DNA from: Bryobacterales bacterium
Lineage (GTDB): Bacteria > Acidobacteriota > Terriglobia > Bryobacterales > Bryobacteraceae
DNA length: 64,000 bases
NCBI GenBank assembly: GCA_003167255.1
Contig: PMTR01000044.1
Location: forward strand, 19,635 to 83,634
Reading direction: 5' to 3'
The position numbers were made by a program, and so were the translations under genes. Below, piece after piece: positions 34,525-43,360 of the stretch. The notes under the pieces were generated by a model. The model was not told the DNA's origin. It did no database searches and saw only the letters and a list, made by a program, of their open reading frames with translations. Each line of letters begins with the position of its first letter. Position 1 is the stretch's first letter.

Positions 34525-35802
34525 ATGCGATCCTCAATTCTCCTCGCTCTGGTTGCTTTCGGCGTGGCGCAGGCCCAACCGGCCATGCGTCTCAACCTCG
34601 CCGAAGCGCAGCGCCTGGCCATCCAGAATAACCCGCAGTTCTCCGGCGCCAGGTTCACAGCCGCCGCCGCCAACCAGGTACCCAACCAATACAAGGCCAA
34701 TCTGCTGCCGAACCTCTCCGGCAACTTCACTAGCGTGGGCGCCGACAACGGAAGCCGTATTGCCGCGGGCGGCCTGAATAACCCGGTGGTCTATGACCGG
34801 GTCGGTTCCGGATTGACCATCAGCCAACTGGTCACCGATTTCGGCCGCACCAGCAATCTGATCGGCATGGCCAAACTGCAAGCCGCCGCCCAGGATCAGG
34901 TCGCCGAAACCACCCGCGCCGACATTCTTCTGGCCACCAGCAGCGCCTATTTCACCGTCCTCAGCGCCCAATCCGTTTTGAAAGTCGTCGGCGAAACCGT
35001 GAAGGCTCGTCAGACTGTGGTGGACCAGGTAACCGCTCTCGTCGAGATAGCCAAACGCAAGTCGACACTCGACCTCAGTTTCGCCAACGTCAACCTGTCG
35101 GGCGCCAAGCTGCTTCTGGTGCAGGCCCAGAACGAACTGAAGGCCGCTGAAGCCCGCCTCGCTGCTGCCATGGGCCTGCCCGGTGAGTTAACCTTCGTGC
35201 TGGCGGATGAACCCATGCCTCCCGCCATACCCGATCGCGTCCAGGGCCTGATCGACGCTGCGATTCAGAATCGACCTGAGTTGAAGGACTTGCGCCTCCA
35301 GCAGAGCGCCGCGGAGCGCTTAACCAAGGCCGAGCATGCCCTGTTTTTTCCCAGCGTCGGCGTGTTGGGCACCGCCGGCTTTGCCCCCGCCGCCGAAGCC
35401 CAGATCCCCGGCCGCTACGGCGCCATCGGCCTGAATATCTCCGTCCCGATTTTCAACGGAGGACTCTTCCGGGCCCGCCAGACCGAAGCCGAACTGAAGG
35501 CCAAGGCCGCCGGTGAAAACGTCAACGATCTGCAGAACCGCGTCATCCGCGATGTCCGCATCGCCTTCGCGAACGCCAACACCGCCTTTGAGCGCATGGC
35601 CCTGACCCAGGAATTAGTCAAACAGGCGCAACTGGCCATGGACCTGGCGCAGAACCGTTACGAGCTGGGCCTCTCCGACATCGTGGAGTTGAGTCAGGCG
35701 CAGCTCAACCTCACTTCCGCGCAGATCGCCAACACCACCGCCATGTACGACTACCAGGCGCAGCGCATCAACGTCGACTACCAGACCGGCACCCTGCACT
35801 AA
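34525..35802 (+). CDS. TolC-like outer-membrane efflux channel
   Basis: 425 residues. Signal peptide MRSSILLALVAFGVAQA. Two OEP repeats cover about 25-210 and 230-420: LNLAEAQRLAIQNNPQF, the long coiled helix with VETTRADILLATSSAYFTVLSAQ, and the second-half ISVPIFNGGLFRARQTEAEL. These are typical of TolC/OprM proteins. It is the last gene of the efflux operon, starting one base after the pump's stop codon, so all three parts of the pump are encoded together. Confidence 0.93.
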   Translation: MRSSILLALVAFGVAQAQPAMRLNLAEAQRLAIQNNPQFSGARFTAAAANQVPNQYKANLLPNLSGNFTSVGADNGSRIAAGGLNNPVVYDRVGSGLTISQLVTDFGRTSNLIGMAKLQAAAQDQVAETTRADILLATSSAYFTVLSAQSVLKVVGETVKARQTVVDQVTALVEIAKRKSTLDLSFANVNLSGAKLLLVQAQNELKAAEARLAAAMGLPGELTFVLADEPMPPAIPDRVQGLIDAAIQNRPELKDLRLQQSAAERLTKAEHALFFPSVGVLGTAGFAPAAEAQIPGRYGAIGLNISVPIFNGGLFRARQTEAELKAKAAGENVNDLQNRVIRDVRIAFANANTAFERMALTQELVKQAQLAMDLAQNRYELGLSDIVELSQAQLNLTSAQIANTTAMYDYQAQRINVDYQTGTLH

Positions 35803-35814
35803 TAGGCGCCCCCG

Positions 35815-36465
35815 TCAACTGATCACCCCTTTGCGAATCGCATACAGAATCAACTCCGCGCCGCTGTGCAGATTCAGCTTCTGTAAAATGTTGCCCCGGT
35901 GCGTTTCCACCGTGTAGAGGCTCAGGTTGAGGATCGCCGCCACCTCTTTGTTGCTCCTGCCTTCGGCCAGCAATTGCAGCACTTCGCGCTCCCGCGTGGT
36001 GAGCAGCTCGAAACTGTCTTCCACCTGTCGTTCCCGCATCTGTCGAATGTAGTCTTCCACCAGCATCTTGCTGATGGCCGGGCTGAAGAAAGCCTTGCCG
36101 TCGCTCACCGCCTTCACCGCGTTGATGAGGTCGTGTTCCGCGGAATCCTTCAGGATGTAGGCGCGCGCGCCGGCCTTCAGAGCTTTGAGCACATAGCCTT
36201 CGTCGGAATGCATGCTCAGAAAAACCACCGCCGTCTGGGGAAGTTTGGCGGTGATCTGGCGCGCCGCCTCGATGCCGTTGAGCGCCGGCATGGCGACATC
36301 CATCACCACCACATCCGGTGTATACTGCTCGGCCAGTGCGACGGCTTCGCGGCCATCGGCGGCGTCCGCGATCACCAGGAAGCCCGGCTGGTTTTCGAGC
36401 AGCAGGCGGAGGCCCTTGCGCACCACCGTGTGATCGTCGGCCAGAAGAATGCGAATGGTTTTCAT
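35815..36465 (-). CDS. NarL/FixJ-family response regulator
   Basis: 216 residues. REC domain with LLADDH at the N terminus and phosphoacceptor Asp56 (VVVMDVAMPALNG). The C-terminal LuxR/GerE helix-turn-helix (about 150-210) is LTTREREVLQLLAEGRSNKEVAAILNLS. It overlaps the upstream sensor kinase gene by 4 bases (ATGA), forming a classical two-component operon. It is convergent with the efflux operon; 12 bp separate the stops. Target genes are unknown. Confidence 0.95.
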   Translation of the reverse strand: MKTIRILLADDHTVVRKGLRLLLENQPGFLVIADAADGREAVALAEQYTPDVVVMDVAMPALNGIEAARQITAKLPQTAVVFLSMHSDEGYVLKALKAGARAYILKDSAEHDLINAVKAVSDGKAFFSPAISKMLVEDYIRQMRERQVEDSFELLTTREREVLQLLAEGRSNKEVAAILNLSLYTVETHRGNILQKLNLHSGAELILYAIRKGVIS

Positions 36466-37814
36466 TTTAGCGGAAGCACCACTTCAATCGACGTGCCCGC
36501 TCCGGGCGTCGAATCCACCGTGACGCTGCCGCCCAGGTGGTTGACTCGCTCTTCGATGCCCAGCAGCCCCATGCCGCGTTCGCGGCGCGTGTCGAATCCG
36601 CGGCCGTCGTCGTGGATCAATAGCCGCAGGCGGTCCGGCTCCTGCCGCACCGCAACTTCCACGTGCCGCGCGCCGGCGTGTTGCTCGCAGTTGTGCAGCG
36701 CTTCCTGCACGATGCGATAAATGCATGTCTTGTGCTCTTCCGGAAGTTTCTCGGAAACCTGATCGGCCGAAACCTTCACCCACACGCCGCTGCGCTTGGA
36801 AACCTCGCGCGCCTGCCATTCGAGGGCCGCAATGAGGCCAAGGTCGTCGAGCATCGAAGGACGCAGCAGCAGCGCCATGTTGCGCACCACGCTGATAGAA
36901 TTCTCCACCTCGTGTTTGATCCCGGCGGCCTTTTCCGCCATGGCTTCCATGTTGCCGTCGCGAATCAGCGTGGAGAGATTGGCCATCTCCACCAGCACTC
37001 CCGTCAGTGCCTGGCCCACTTCGTCGTGCAACTCGCGCGAAATCGAACGCCGTTCCTCTTCCTGGGCCTCCACCAGCCGGGCGGAGAGAGCCTTCAGTTC
37101 TTCCCGCGCCCGCAGGATCTCGTCCAGATTCGTGGCCCTCTGGTTCTCCAGGCCCAGGATGCGCCGCATGCTCGAAGCGGCCAGCAGCAGGCCCAGCCCG
37201 ATGGTGAGCCCCAGGATCAACGTGAGGCGGCGGCGGAACTGCGAGAACGTCGCCTCCACCCTCACTCTTCCGGCATTCAGTTGGGCTTCGTTGAGCGCGC
37301 GAATCTGGTCGGCCAGCCCCAGCATCGCCATGCGACGCGGGAAGACCTCGTCGCGCAGGAAAATGTAGCCGTCGCGCCGGCGTTCCGCCGCACTCCATTC
37401 AAAGACCGGCTCGAGCACGCTCCAATAGGACGCCAGATCCTGCGTGAGTACCTGGAATGGCCCGGCTTCCGCGCCGTTCACCAGTTTCCGGTATTCGCCG
37501 AGAGCCGCGTCCATGTCGCTGCGGCTTTCGAGCAGGCTATAGCGGTGGCCTTCCGCCTTGCCGCTTTCCGGCTCCAGCAGGTAGTCGCGGATGTACGTGC
37601 CGGAGACGTAGAGGTCGGCGCGAATGCGGTCGAGCACCCGCGTCCGCCGCAGAAAATCTTCGCGGATTTCGTCATTGCTTCTTTGAATCTCCGTGAGCGC
37701 CTGCATGCCGTCGAATTCGGCGAAGGCCATCAGCAACAACAGACCGCCGAAGCCGGCCATCAGGATCAGGCGGCTATTGGCGGCCAGCGCGCGCTTGCGG
37801 GCAATCGAAATCAT
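36462..37814 (-). CDS. Sensor histidine kinase, HisKA_3 type
   Basis: 450 residues. Helix 1 (LILMAGFGGLLLLMAFAEF, 16-34) and helix 2 (about 195-215, LTLILGLTIGLGLLLAA) bracket a periplasmic domain predicted as a four-helix bundle (DRIRADLYVSGTYIRDYLLEPES), like the sensory regions of chemoreceptors. The coiled linker leads to the phosphoacceptor helix SISRELHDEVGQALTG (His263). An ATPase domain with IVQEALHNCEQHA and DDGRGFDTRRERGMGLLGIEERV follows. The kinase is coupled to the regulator at 35815. The stimulus is unknown. Confidence 0.95.
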   Translation of the reverse strand: MISIARKRALAANSRLILMAGFGGLLLLMAFAEFDGMQALTEIQRSNDEIREDFLRRTRVLDRIRADLYVSGTYIRDYLLEPESGKAEGHRYSLLESRSDMDAALGEYRKLVNGAEAGPFQVLTQDLASYWSVLEPVFEWSAAERRRDGYIFLRDEVFPRRMAMLGLADQIRALNEAQLNAGRVRVEATFSQFRRRLTLILGLTIGLGLLLAASSMRRILGLENQRATNLDEILRAREELKALSARLVEAQEEERRSISRELHDEVGQALTGVLVEMANLSTLIRDGNMEAMAEKAAGIKHEVENSISVVRNMALLLRPSMLDDLGLIAALEWQAREVSKRSGVWVKVSADQVSEKLPEEHKTCIYRIVQEALHNCEQHAGARHVEVAVRQEPDRLRLLIHDDGRGFDTRRERGMGLLGIEERVNHLGGSVTVDSTPGAGTSIEVVLPLK

Positions 37815-37979
37815 GTGTGGCAGGCGACACAGGTTCTATCCTGAGTCGTGGTCTCCCAGTTATTGTAAAGTAGATCGCTTGGTTAACCTCATGCCTTGGC
37901 TCTACACTTCAAGCCTGCCACGCTTGTGCATCGTTGCGCCACGGCACCGCAATTCATCTCCCATGCTCGGGAAGGAACA

Positions 37980-39662
37980 ATGACGAAATCACGCACAGCA
38001 GCATTCGCATTATCCCTGATGGCAATAGCATGCCTGGGCACCGGCTTCGCGGCCGATCCGGCGGACGAGCCCAAGACGGTTGCCGGCATCGCCGCGGAAC
38101 TGGCGGCCTTGAAGGCCCAGCTCGCGGCGCAGCAGAAACAGATCGAGCAGTTGCAAACCGCCTTGCAAGCCCAAATGATAATGCTGAACGAGATGGCCGC
38201 CAACACGGCTGCGGCCGCGGCGCCGCCCCGCGCGGCCGGATTGGGAGAGATCGCTTCTTCCATTACTCCCATGTTGCCGCCTGTTCCCACCGCCCGCGCC
38301 GCTTCCCGCGTCACCACCCCGCCGGCTCCGCAAGCCGCCGCCGCGGAAGCCTCGTCGCCTTTACAAATCAAGATCGGCGACACCACCATCATGCCTGTCG
38401 GCTTCATGGATGCCACTGCCTACTGGCGCGATAAAGACGCCGGCGGCAGCATCGGCTCCAATTTCGGCAGCGTGCCGTTCAACAACGCCGCCACCGCCAA
38501 GCTCTCCGAAATGCGCTTCAGCCCGCAGAACTCGCGCATCGGATTCCGAGTCGATGGCGACTGGAAGGGCACTCACTTCCTGGCTTTCAACGAATTTGAC
38601 TTCCTCGGCGCCAGCGGAACCAACAACCTCAGCGTCTCCAACGGCGGTTTCGTGCCGCGCCTCCGCCTGTTCTGGGTGGATCTCCGCAAGGGCGAGTGGG
38701 AAATCCTGGCCGGCCAGAGCTGGAGCATGTTGACGCCCAATCGCCACGGTCTCTCCGCGCTGCCGCGTGACCTCTTCTACAGCCAGGTCATGGACGTGAA
38801 CTTCATGGCGGGACTCACTTGGACGCGCCTGCCGGGCGTTCGCTTCCTCTATCATCCGAGCGATCGGGTCGCCGTCGGTCTCTCGCTCGAAAACCCCGAT
38901 CAATATATCGGCGGCTCCGGCGGCGGCCCCATGGTCACGCTTCCTTCCGCGCTCAGCGGCCTCGCCGGCAGCCAGGTGGACAACTCGACCAACGTGCAGA
39001 CCACACCCAACCTGCACCCCGACATCATCGCCAAGATCGCCTTTGACTCCAGCTCGCACGTCCACTTCGAGATCGCCGGCATCGAGCGGACCTTCAGACT
39101 GTGGAACACCACCACCGGCCAGTACTTCACCAAAGCGGGCGGCGGCGGCTCACTCAATGGCAATCTCGAAATCCTGCCCAAGTTCCGACTGGTCACCAAC
39201 AATTACTGGAGCGATGGCGGCGGCCGCTATCTGTTTGGCCAGGCGCCCGATTTCGTGGTGCGCGCCGATGGCAGCATCAGCCCGCTTCACGCCGGCGGTA
39301 CGGTGGATGGCTTTGAAACTGCCGTAAATAAGAATACCTTGATATACGCCTACTACGGCGGCATCTATATCGGGCGCGACGTCGCCCTGGATTCGAACGG
39401 CGCCAGCCTGATCGGCTACGGCTACCGCGGCGCCGCCAACAGCCAGAACCGTTCCGTGCAGGAAATCACGTTCGGCTTCAACCAGACGCTGTGGAAAGAC
39501 GCCAGGTACGGCGCGCTCAACTTCATGGGCCAATACGAATACCTCATGCGCGCCCCCTGGTATTGGGCCGCGGGTATCGCCGGCGGCAAGCAGACCCACG
39601 ACAACACCATCTACCTCAACTTCCGCTACACGCTTCCGGGTGGCGTGCCGGGCATGAAGTAA
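37980..39662 (+). CDS. Outer-membrane porin, DcaP-like
   Basis: 560 residues. A signal peptide (about 1-25) is followed by a coiled coil (VAGIAAELAALKAQLAAQQKQIEQLQ, about 34-65). Next is a Pro/Ala-rich linker, then a beta-barrel from about 125. The barrel has alternating aromatic strands (GFMDATAYWRDKD, FNEFDFLGA, RLRLFWVDLRKGEWEILAGQSWSM) and ends in YLNFRYTLPGGVPGMK. N-terminal coiled coil plus barrel is the layout of DcaP-type trimeric porins for small acids. GGAAGGA precedes the ATG. Its 3' end overlaps that of the convergent hemH by 37 bases. Confidence 0.75.
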   Translation: MTKSRTAAFALSLMAIACLGTGFAADPADEPKTVAGIAAELAALKAQLAAQQKQIEQLQTALQAQMIMLNEMAANTAAAAAPPRAAGLGEIASSITPMLPPVPTARAASRVTTPPAPQAAAAEASSPLQIKIGDTTIMPVGFMDATAYWRDKDAGGSIGSNFGSVPFNNAATAKLSEMRFSPQNSRIGFRVDGDWKGTHFLAFNEFDFLGASGTNNLSVSNGGFVPRLRLFWVDLRKGEWEILAGQSWSMLTPNRHGLSALPRDLFYSQVMDVNFMAGLTWTRLPGVRFLYHPSDRVAVGLSLENPDQYIGGSGGGPMVTLPSALSGLAGSQVDNSTNVQTTPNLHPDIIAKIAFDSSSHVHFEIAGIERTFRLWNTTTGQYFTKAGGGGSLNGNLEILPKFRLVTNNYWSDGGGRYLFGQAPDFVVRADGSISPLHAGGTVDGFETAVNKNTLIYAYYGGIYIGRDVALDSNGASLIGYGYRGAANSQNRSVQEITFGFNQTLWKDARYGALNFMGQYEYLMRAPWYWAAGIAGGKQTHDNTIYLNFRYTLPGGVPGMK

Positions 39663-40645
39663 CCCGCCGGTCCGGTCACGGCCCGGGTAAGCGCCCGGCG
39701 CACCAGCCCCGCCAGCGCCGCGATGAACCGCGGCGAATCGTTCAACCCCGCCGCCATCCGATAGTCTTCGATCCCCAGCCCGCGCGCCTGTTCGCGGTGC
39801 TCGATGTCGATTTCATGGAGCGTCTCCACGTGGTCCGACACGAACGAAATCGGAACCACCAGCATCCGTTTGCGCTTCTCCGCACCGAGGCGCGCCACCG
39901 TCTCGTGCATCGACGGCCGCAGCCACTTCGACGCCCCCACTTTGCTCTGGTAACAGAGGTGCCGCCTCGCCTGCCATCCGCCGCGCTGCCACACCAGTTC
40001 CACCGTCCGCTCGATCTGGCGCTGGTACGGATCGCCCTTGTCGATCACCGCCAGCGGCACGCTGTGCGCGCTGAATACGAAATCGAACTCGCGGCTGTCT
40101 TCGCCCGCGAGCGCCGTGCCGATCGCTTCCACCACCGCATCCAGATAGCCTTCGTCCTGGTGAAATTCCTCGATCGCGTGCACCACCGGATTCCAACCGT
40201 TGGTGTGGAACCTCCGCCGCCATTCGTTCAGGCTGCTTCCCGTGGTGGTGCGCGAGTACTGCGGATAGAGCGGCAGCAGCACGAGCTGTTCCGGAGCGTG
40301 CGGTTCCAGCAGCCGGATGGCCTCATCGGTAAATGGCCGCCAGTAGCGCATCGCCACCACCACGCGCGCGTCGCATTCCGCCCGCAGCACCGCTTCGAGC
40401 GCCGTGGCCTGGCGTTTGGTGTGCTCCAGGATGGGGCTCCGCCCGCCGATGGCCGCGTAGTGGTGCGCCACGTGCCGCGCCCGCGTCACCGAGATCAGCT
40501 TCGCCAGAGGCTGGCGCGCAATTCGCGCGAACGGGAAGTCGATGATGTCCGGGTCGCAAAACAGGTTGTAAAGGAAGGGCTCGATGCTTTCCGGCGAATC
40601 CGGCCCTCCCAGTTGAAACAGCACCACTCCTAATTTCAAAAGCAT
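39626..40645 (-). CDS. hemH: Ferrochelatase
   Basis: 339 residues. It inserts ferrous iron (or in some bacteria acts on coproporphyrin) in the last steps of haem synthesis. Features: N-terminal VVLFQLGGPDSPESIEPFLYNLFCDPDII, LPLYPQYSRTTTGSSLN, the active-site FSAHSVP (His194), CYQSKVG, and SFVSDHVETLHEID with Glu274. No C-terminal [2Fe-2S] cluster cysteines. Whether it is the protoporphyrin or coproporphyrin type is undetermined. No other haem genes are adjacent. Confidence 0.95.
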   Translation of the reverse strand: MLLKLGVVLFQLGGPDSPESIEPFLYNLFCDPDIIDFPFARIARQPLAKLISVTRARHVAHHYAAIGGRSPILEHTKRQATALEAVLRAECDARVVVAMRYWRPFTDEAIRLLEPHAPEQLVLLPLYPQYSRTTTGSSLNEWRRRFHTNGWNPVVHAIEEFHQDEGYLDAVVEAIGTALAGEDSREFDFVFSAHSVPLAVIDKGDPYQRQIERTVELVWQRGGWQARRHLCYQSKVGASKWLRPSMHETVARLGAEKRKRMLVVPISFVSDHVETLHEIDIEHREQARGLGIEDYRMAAGLNDSPRFIAALAGLVRRALTRAVTGPAGYFMPGTPPGSV

Positions 40646-40677
40646 CTCCAGGCTCTGTGAGTTTACACTAATATTTT

Positions 40678-42543
40678 ATGGGCTTCCGTCTGGCATTTGG
40701 AATTCTCGCGCTGGCGTCGGTGGCGCTCCGTGCGCAGACCGCGCCCGCCGCGGCTTCACCCTGCGCCTCGACGCCCTCTTACTCCTCGTGCGAGATGGTT
40801 TTCGAACTCAGCGCCGAGGATGCCGCTGCGCATCCTAATCCTTACGCCACCGTCGAACTCACCGTCACGTTCCGCTCGCCGCGCCAGCACTCCTACGCGC
40901 TCGCGGCCTATTGGGACGGCTCGAAGCGCCTGGTCGTTCGCTTCTCGCCGACCGAGGTGGGCAACTGGGATTACCTGGTCACCAGTAACATCGCCACCTG
41001 GAACCAGCAGCGGGGCAGCTTCTCCACCGCGCCGTCGGATTCCCGCGGCTTCATTCACCCCGCCGCGTTGCACCATTGGGCCTATACCGAAAAAGCCAAC
41101 GGGCTCGACCAGGGCCATCTCTGGATGGGCGTGAGCGAACCGAACTTCGCCTTCATGGATGACGCCGCCTGCCGCGCCGTGGTTGATGCGCGCGCCGCCC
41201 AAAAGTTCACCCACCTGCGCGTCTCGCTGGCCGGCTCCGGCTCCGATCCTTCCCTGTTTCAGGGCCCCGACGTCCCCAATACCGCCTTCTTCCAGGCGCT
41301 CGACCAGCGCATCCGCTACCTGAACCAGAAGGGCATTATCGCCGACCTGGTTCTCTGGCGCCGGCCCGCCGATCTGCTCAAGGCCCTTCCCTCGCCCGAC
41401 CGCCGCCGCCGCTTCGTCCGCTATGTTGCCGGACGTTACGCCGCCTTCAACGTCACCTGGCAGGCCGCCGAACAATTCGAAGGCGATCCCGACGGCCGCG
41501 CCCTGCTCAATGAAGTCGGCGCCTCACTCAAGCAGGCCGACCCTTACCAGCATCCCCGCACCGCCGGCGCGCTGCTCACTTCCGCGCCGCTGCTCGACGA
41601 CCACTGGATGGACTTCGTCTCTTATGGCACCTCCGACGACAACCTCGGCGCCGTCGAACACCAGCTCTATCCGGTTCCCTTCGTCAATCTGAATTTCGGC
41701 CGCGAAGACAGCGGGGCGGGGAAGTCCGGCCCGGGTGATGTCGATGCCGCCACCTTCCGCCATCGCCTGTGGAACGCCACCATGGACGGCCAGTACGTCA
41801 CTTACACCAACACCGGCTCAGGCGCCCAGTACCTCGATTCGCCCGGCGCCAAGGCCATGAGCGTCTGGTTCGATATTCTTTCCTCCACGCGCCACTGGGA
41901 GCTCGAGCCCTTCTTCGAGATAGATAACGGCCGCGCGCTAGCGCTCGAAGATTCCGATTACCTCGTCTACATCGAAAAGCCCGGCCCAATCGAGTTGATC
42001 GTCGAGCGCCACAGCTACGATATTCTCTGGATTAATCCCGCCAATGGCGAGACCGTCCGCAAGAAATGGTCGGGCGATCACTTCACTGCCGAACCGCCCG
42101 ACCGCTCGCACGACTGGATCCTGCGCGTCGTGCGTCTCTCCCGCCTGGAGGGCATGAACAAGTCCTACAAGCTGGAGTCGCGCGAAGACCACGACGGGAA
42201 TTTCGCGCCGATCGCGCTGCAGGAGATCGAGGCCAACACCGCCAAGGTGCCCTTCGCCATCGAGCAGCCTTCCGGCGATCTTCCGCTCGCCGCGCCCGTC
42301 TCCTACTCCGCCAAGCTCACGCGCGAAAGCCGCGCCACCCGCCTGATGCGCTGGCTCTGGATCGGCGATGTGGCGGCTGACGGCCAAGGCTACCGCGTGC
42401 TCTCGACCAGCCAGAACGGCTCCTTCCGCCTGCCGCCCGATCTCGCCACGGAGTTTCCCGCCATCATGCACCTCCGCCTCTATGGCATGAACGCCAACGG
42501 CAAAGTCTACGAGGTGGATACCGGTTGCGGGCTGGTCAAGTGA
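40678..42543 (+). CDS. Secreted DUF5060/DUF4038-type glycoside-hydrolase-like protein
   Basis: 621 residues. Signal peptide (1-19). The N-terminal Ig-like DUF5060 segment (about 30-115) has EMVFELSAEDAAAHPNPYATVELTVTF and VRFSPTEVGNWDYLVTSN. A (beta/alpha)8-like region starts near GLDQGHLWMGVSEPNFAFM with HLRVSLAGSGSD. A C-terminal beta-sandwich (YLVYIEKPGPIELIV) resembles putative collagen-binding/DUF5605 modules. The usual E-x-x-N-E active-site pair of relatives was not clearly seen, so activity is open. The stop overlaps tsaB (GTGA). Confidence 0.7.
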   Translation: MGFRLAFGILALASVALRAQTAPAAASPCASTPSYSSCEMVFELSAEDAAAHPNPYATVELTVTFRSPRQHSYALAAYWDGSKRLVVRFSPTEVGNWDYLVTSNIATWNQQRGSFSTAPSDSRGFIHPAALHHWAYTEKANGLDQGHLWMGVSEPNFAFMDDAACRAVVDARAAQKFTHLRVSLAGSGSDPSLFQGPDVPNTAFFQALDQRIRYLNQKGIIADLVLWRRPADLLKALPSPDRRRRFVRYVAGRYAAFNVTWQAAEQFEGDPDGRALLNEVGASLKQADPYQHPRTAGALLTSAPLLDDHWMDFVSYGTSDDNLGAVEHQLYPVPFVNLNFGREDSGAGKSGPGDVDAATFRHRLWNATMDGQYVTYTNTGSGAQYLDSPGAKAMSVWFDILSSTRHWELEPFFEIDNGRALALEDSDYLVYIEKPGPIELIVERHSYDILWINPANGETVRKKWSGDHFTAEPPDRSHDWILRVVRLSRLEGMNKSYKLESREDHDGNFAPIALQEIEANTAKVPFAIEQPSGDLPLAAPVSYSAKLTRESRATRLMRWLWIGDVAADGQGYRVLSTSQNGSFRLPPDLATEFPAIMHLRLYGMNANGKVYEVDTGCGLVK

Positions 42544-43199
42544 AGCCCTGCATTCTGGCGGTTGATACCACCCACGAATTCGGCAGCCTGGCCCTGGCGC
42601 GCGGCGCCGAGCTGATCGAGGAGCTGCCGCTGCACGCCCCAACCGGCTTTGCCCACGTGCTCTACCAGCACCTGGCCGCGCTCCTCCGGAAACACGGGCT
42701 CACGGTTGCCGATATCGATCGTTTCGCCGCTGCGTCCGGCCCGGGCTCCTTCACCGGCGTGCGCATTGGTCTCGCGTGCGTCAAGGGATTGGCCGAGGCC
42801 CTCGGCAAGCCCGCCGTGGCGGTCTCGAACCTGCGGGCGCTGGCCAGTTTCGGATCCGCCCCGCTCCGCGCCGTGGTGCTGGATGCCCGCCGCGGTGAAA
42901 TCTATGGCGCCGTTTATGACGCCGGCGCGCGCATCGTCTCTCCGGAAGTGGTCGCGAAGTTTCCGGCGTGGCTGTCGAATTTGCCCGCTGGCGAGGTTGA
43001 ATTTATCTCGCAGGATTCCCTTGCCCTCCAGTCCATGCTGGCCGGCACAACCTTCGAGCCCGCCCACGTCACCATCGCGCCCCGCTCTCTGGCCGCCGCC
43101 ATCGCCCGTCTGGCCTTCGCCGCCGTGCCCTCCGATCCCGCGGCCCTGGACGCCAATTACGTCCGCCGTTCCGACGCCGAATTGTTCTGGAAAGAGTAA
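42540..43199 (+). CDS. tsaB: tRNA t6A-modification protein TsaB
   Basis: 219 residues. TsaB, together with TsaD and TsaE, makes N6-threonylcarbamoyladenosine at position 37 of ANN-decoding tRNAs. Features: LAVDTTHEFGSLAL, then LPLHAPTGFAHVLYQHL and the family signature AAASGPGSFTGVRIGLACVKGLAEAL, then VVLDARRGEIYGAVY. The GTG start at 42540 is inside the stop of the preceding glycosidase-like gene (GTGA), an odd pairing for a housekeeping gene. Confidence 0.95.
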   Translation: MKPCILAVDTTHEFGSLALARGAELIEELPLHAPTGFAHVLYQHLAALLRKHGLTVADIDRFAAASGPGSFTGVRIGLACVKGLAEALGKPAVAVSNLRALASFGSAPLRAVVLDARRGEIYGAVYDAGARIVSPEVVAKFPAWLSNLPAGEVEFISQDSLALQSMLAGTTFEPAHVTIAPRSLAAAIARLAFAAVPSDPAALDANYVRRSDAELFWKE

Positions 43200-43204
43200 G
43201 CAAG

Positions 43205-43270
43205 GGCTTCGCCCTTGAAATCCCTGCGGGATTTGGAAGTCAGGAGTCAGGAGTCAGAAGTCAGAAGTGC
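43205..43270. repeat. CAAGGGCTTCGCCCTTG hairpin and GTCAGGA heptamer tandem
   Basis: After tsaB, CAAGGGCTTCGCCCTTG is a clean hairpin (about 43201-43217) that may terminate transcription. It is followed by a heptamer tract of GTCAGGA/GTCAGAA units (about 43239-43266). The 160-bp gap has no gene. Confidence 0.6.
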
Positions 43271-43360
43271 AACCGCGGCGGAGTCTTCACACGGCCGGAC
43301 CGAGGAATTGTCGAAATAGCCTTGTTCAGGAATCGCCGGCAGAGAATCTAAGTCCCCGAT

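Noticed and set aside
37815..37979. Possible riboswitch or sRNA before the porin gene
   Set aside because: No conserved secondary-structure motif could be recognised in the 165-bp gap.
43239..43266. Heptamer tandem suspected to be a CRISPR remnant
   Set aside because: Units are 7 bp with no spacers; a simple-sequence repeat.
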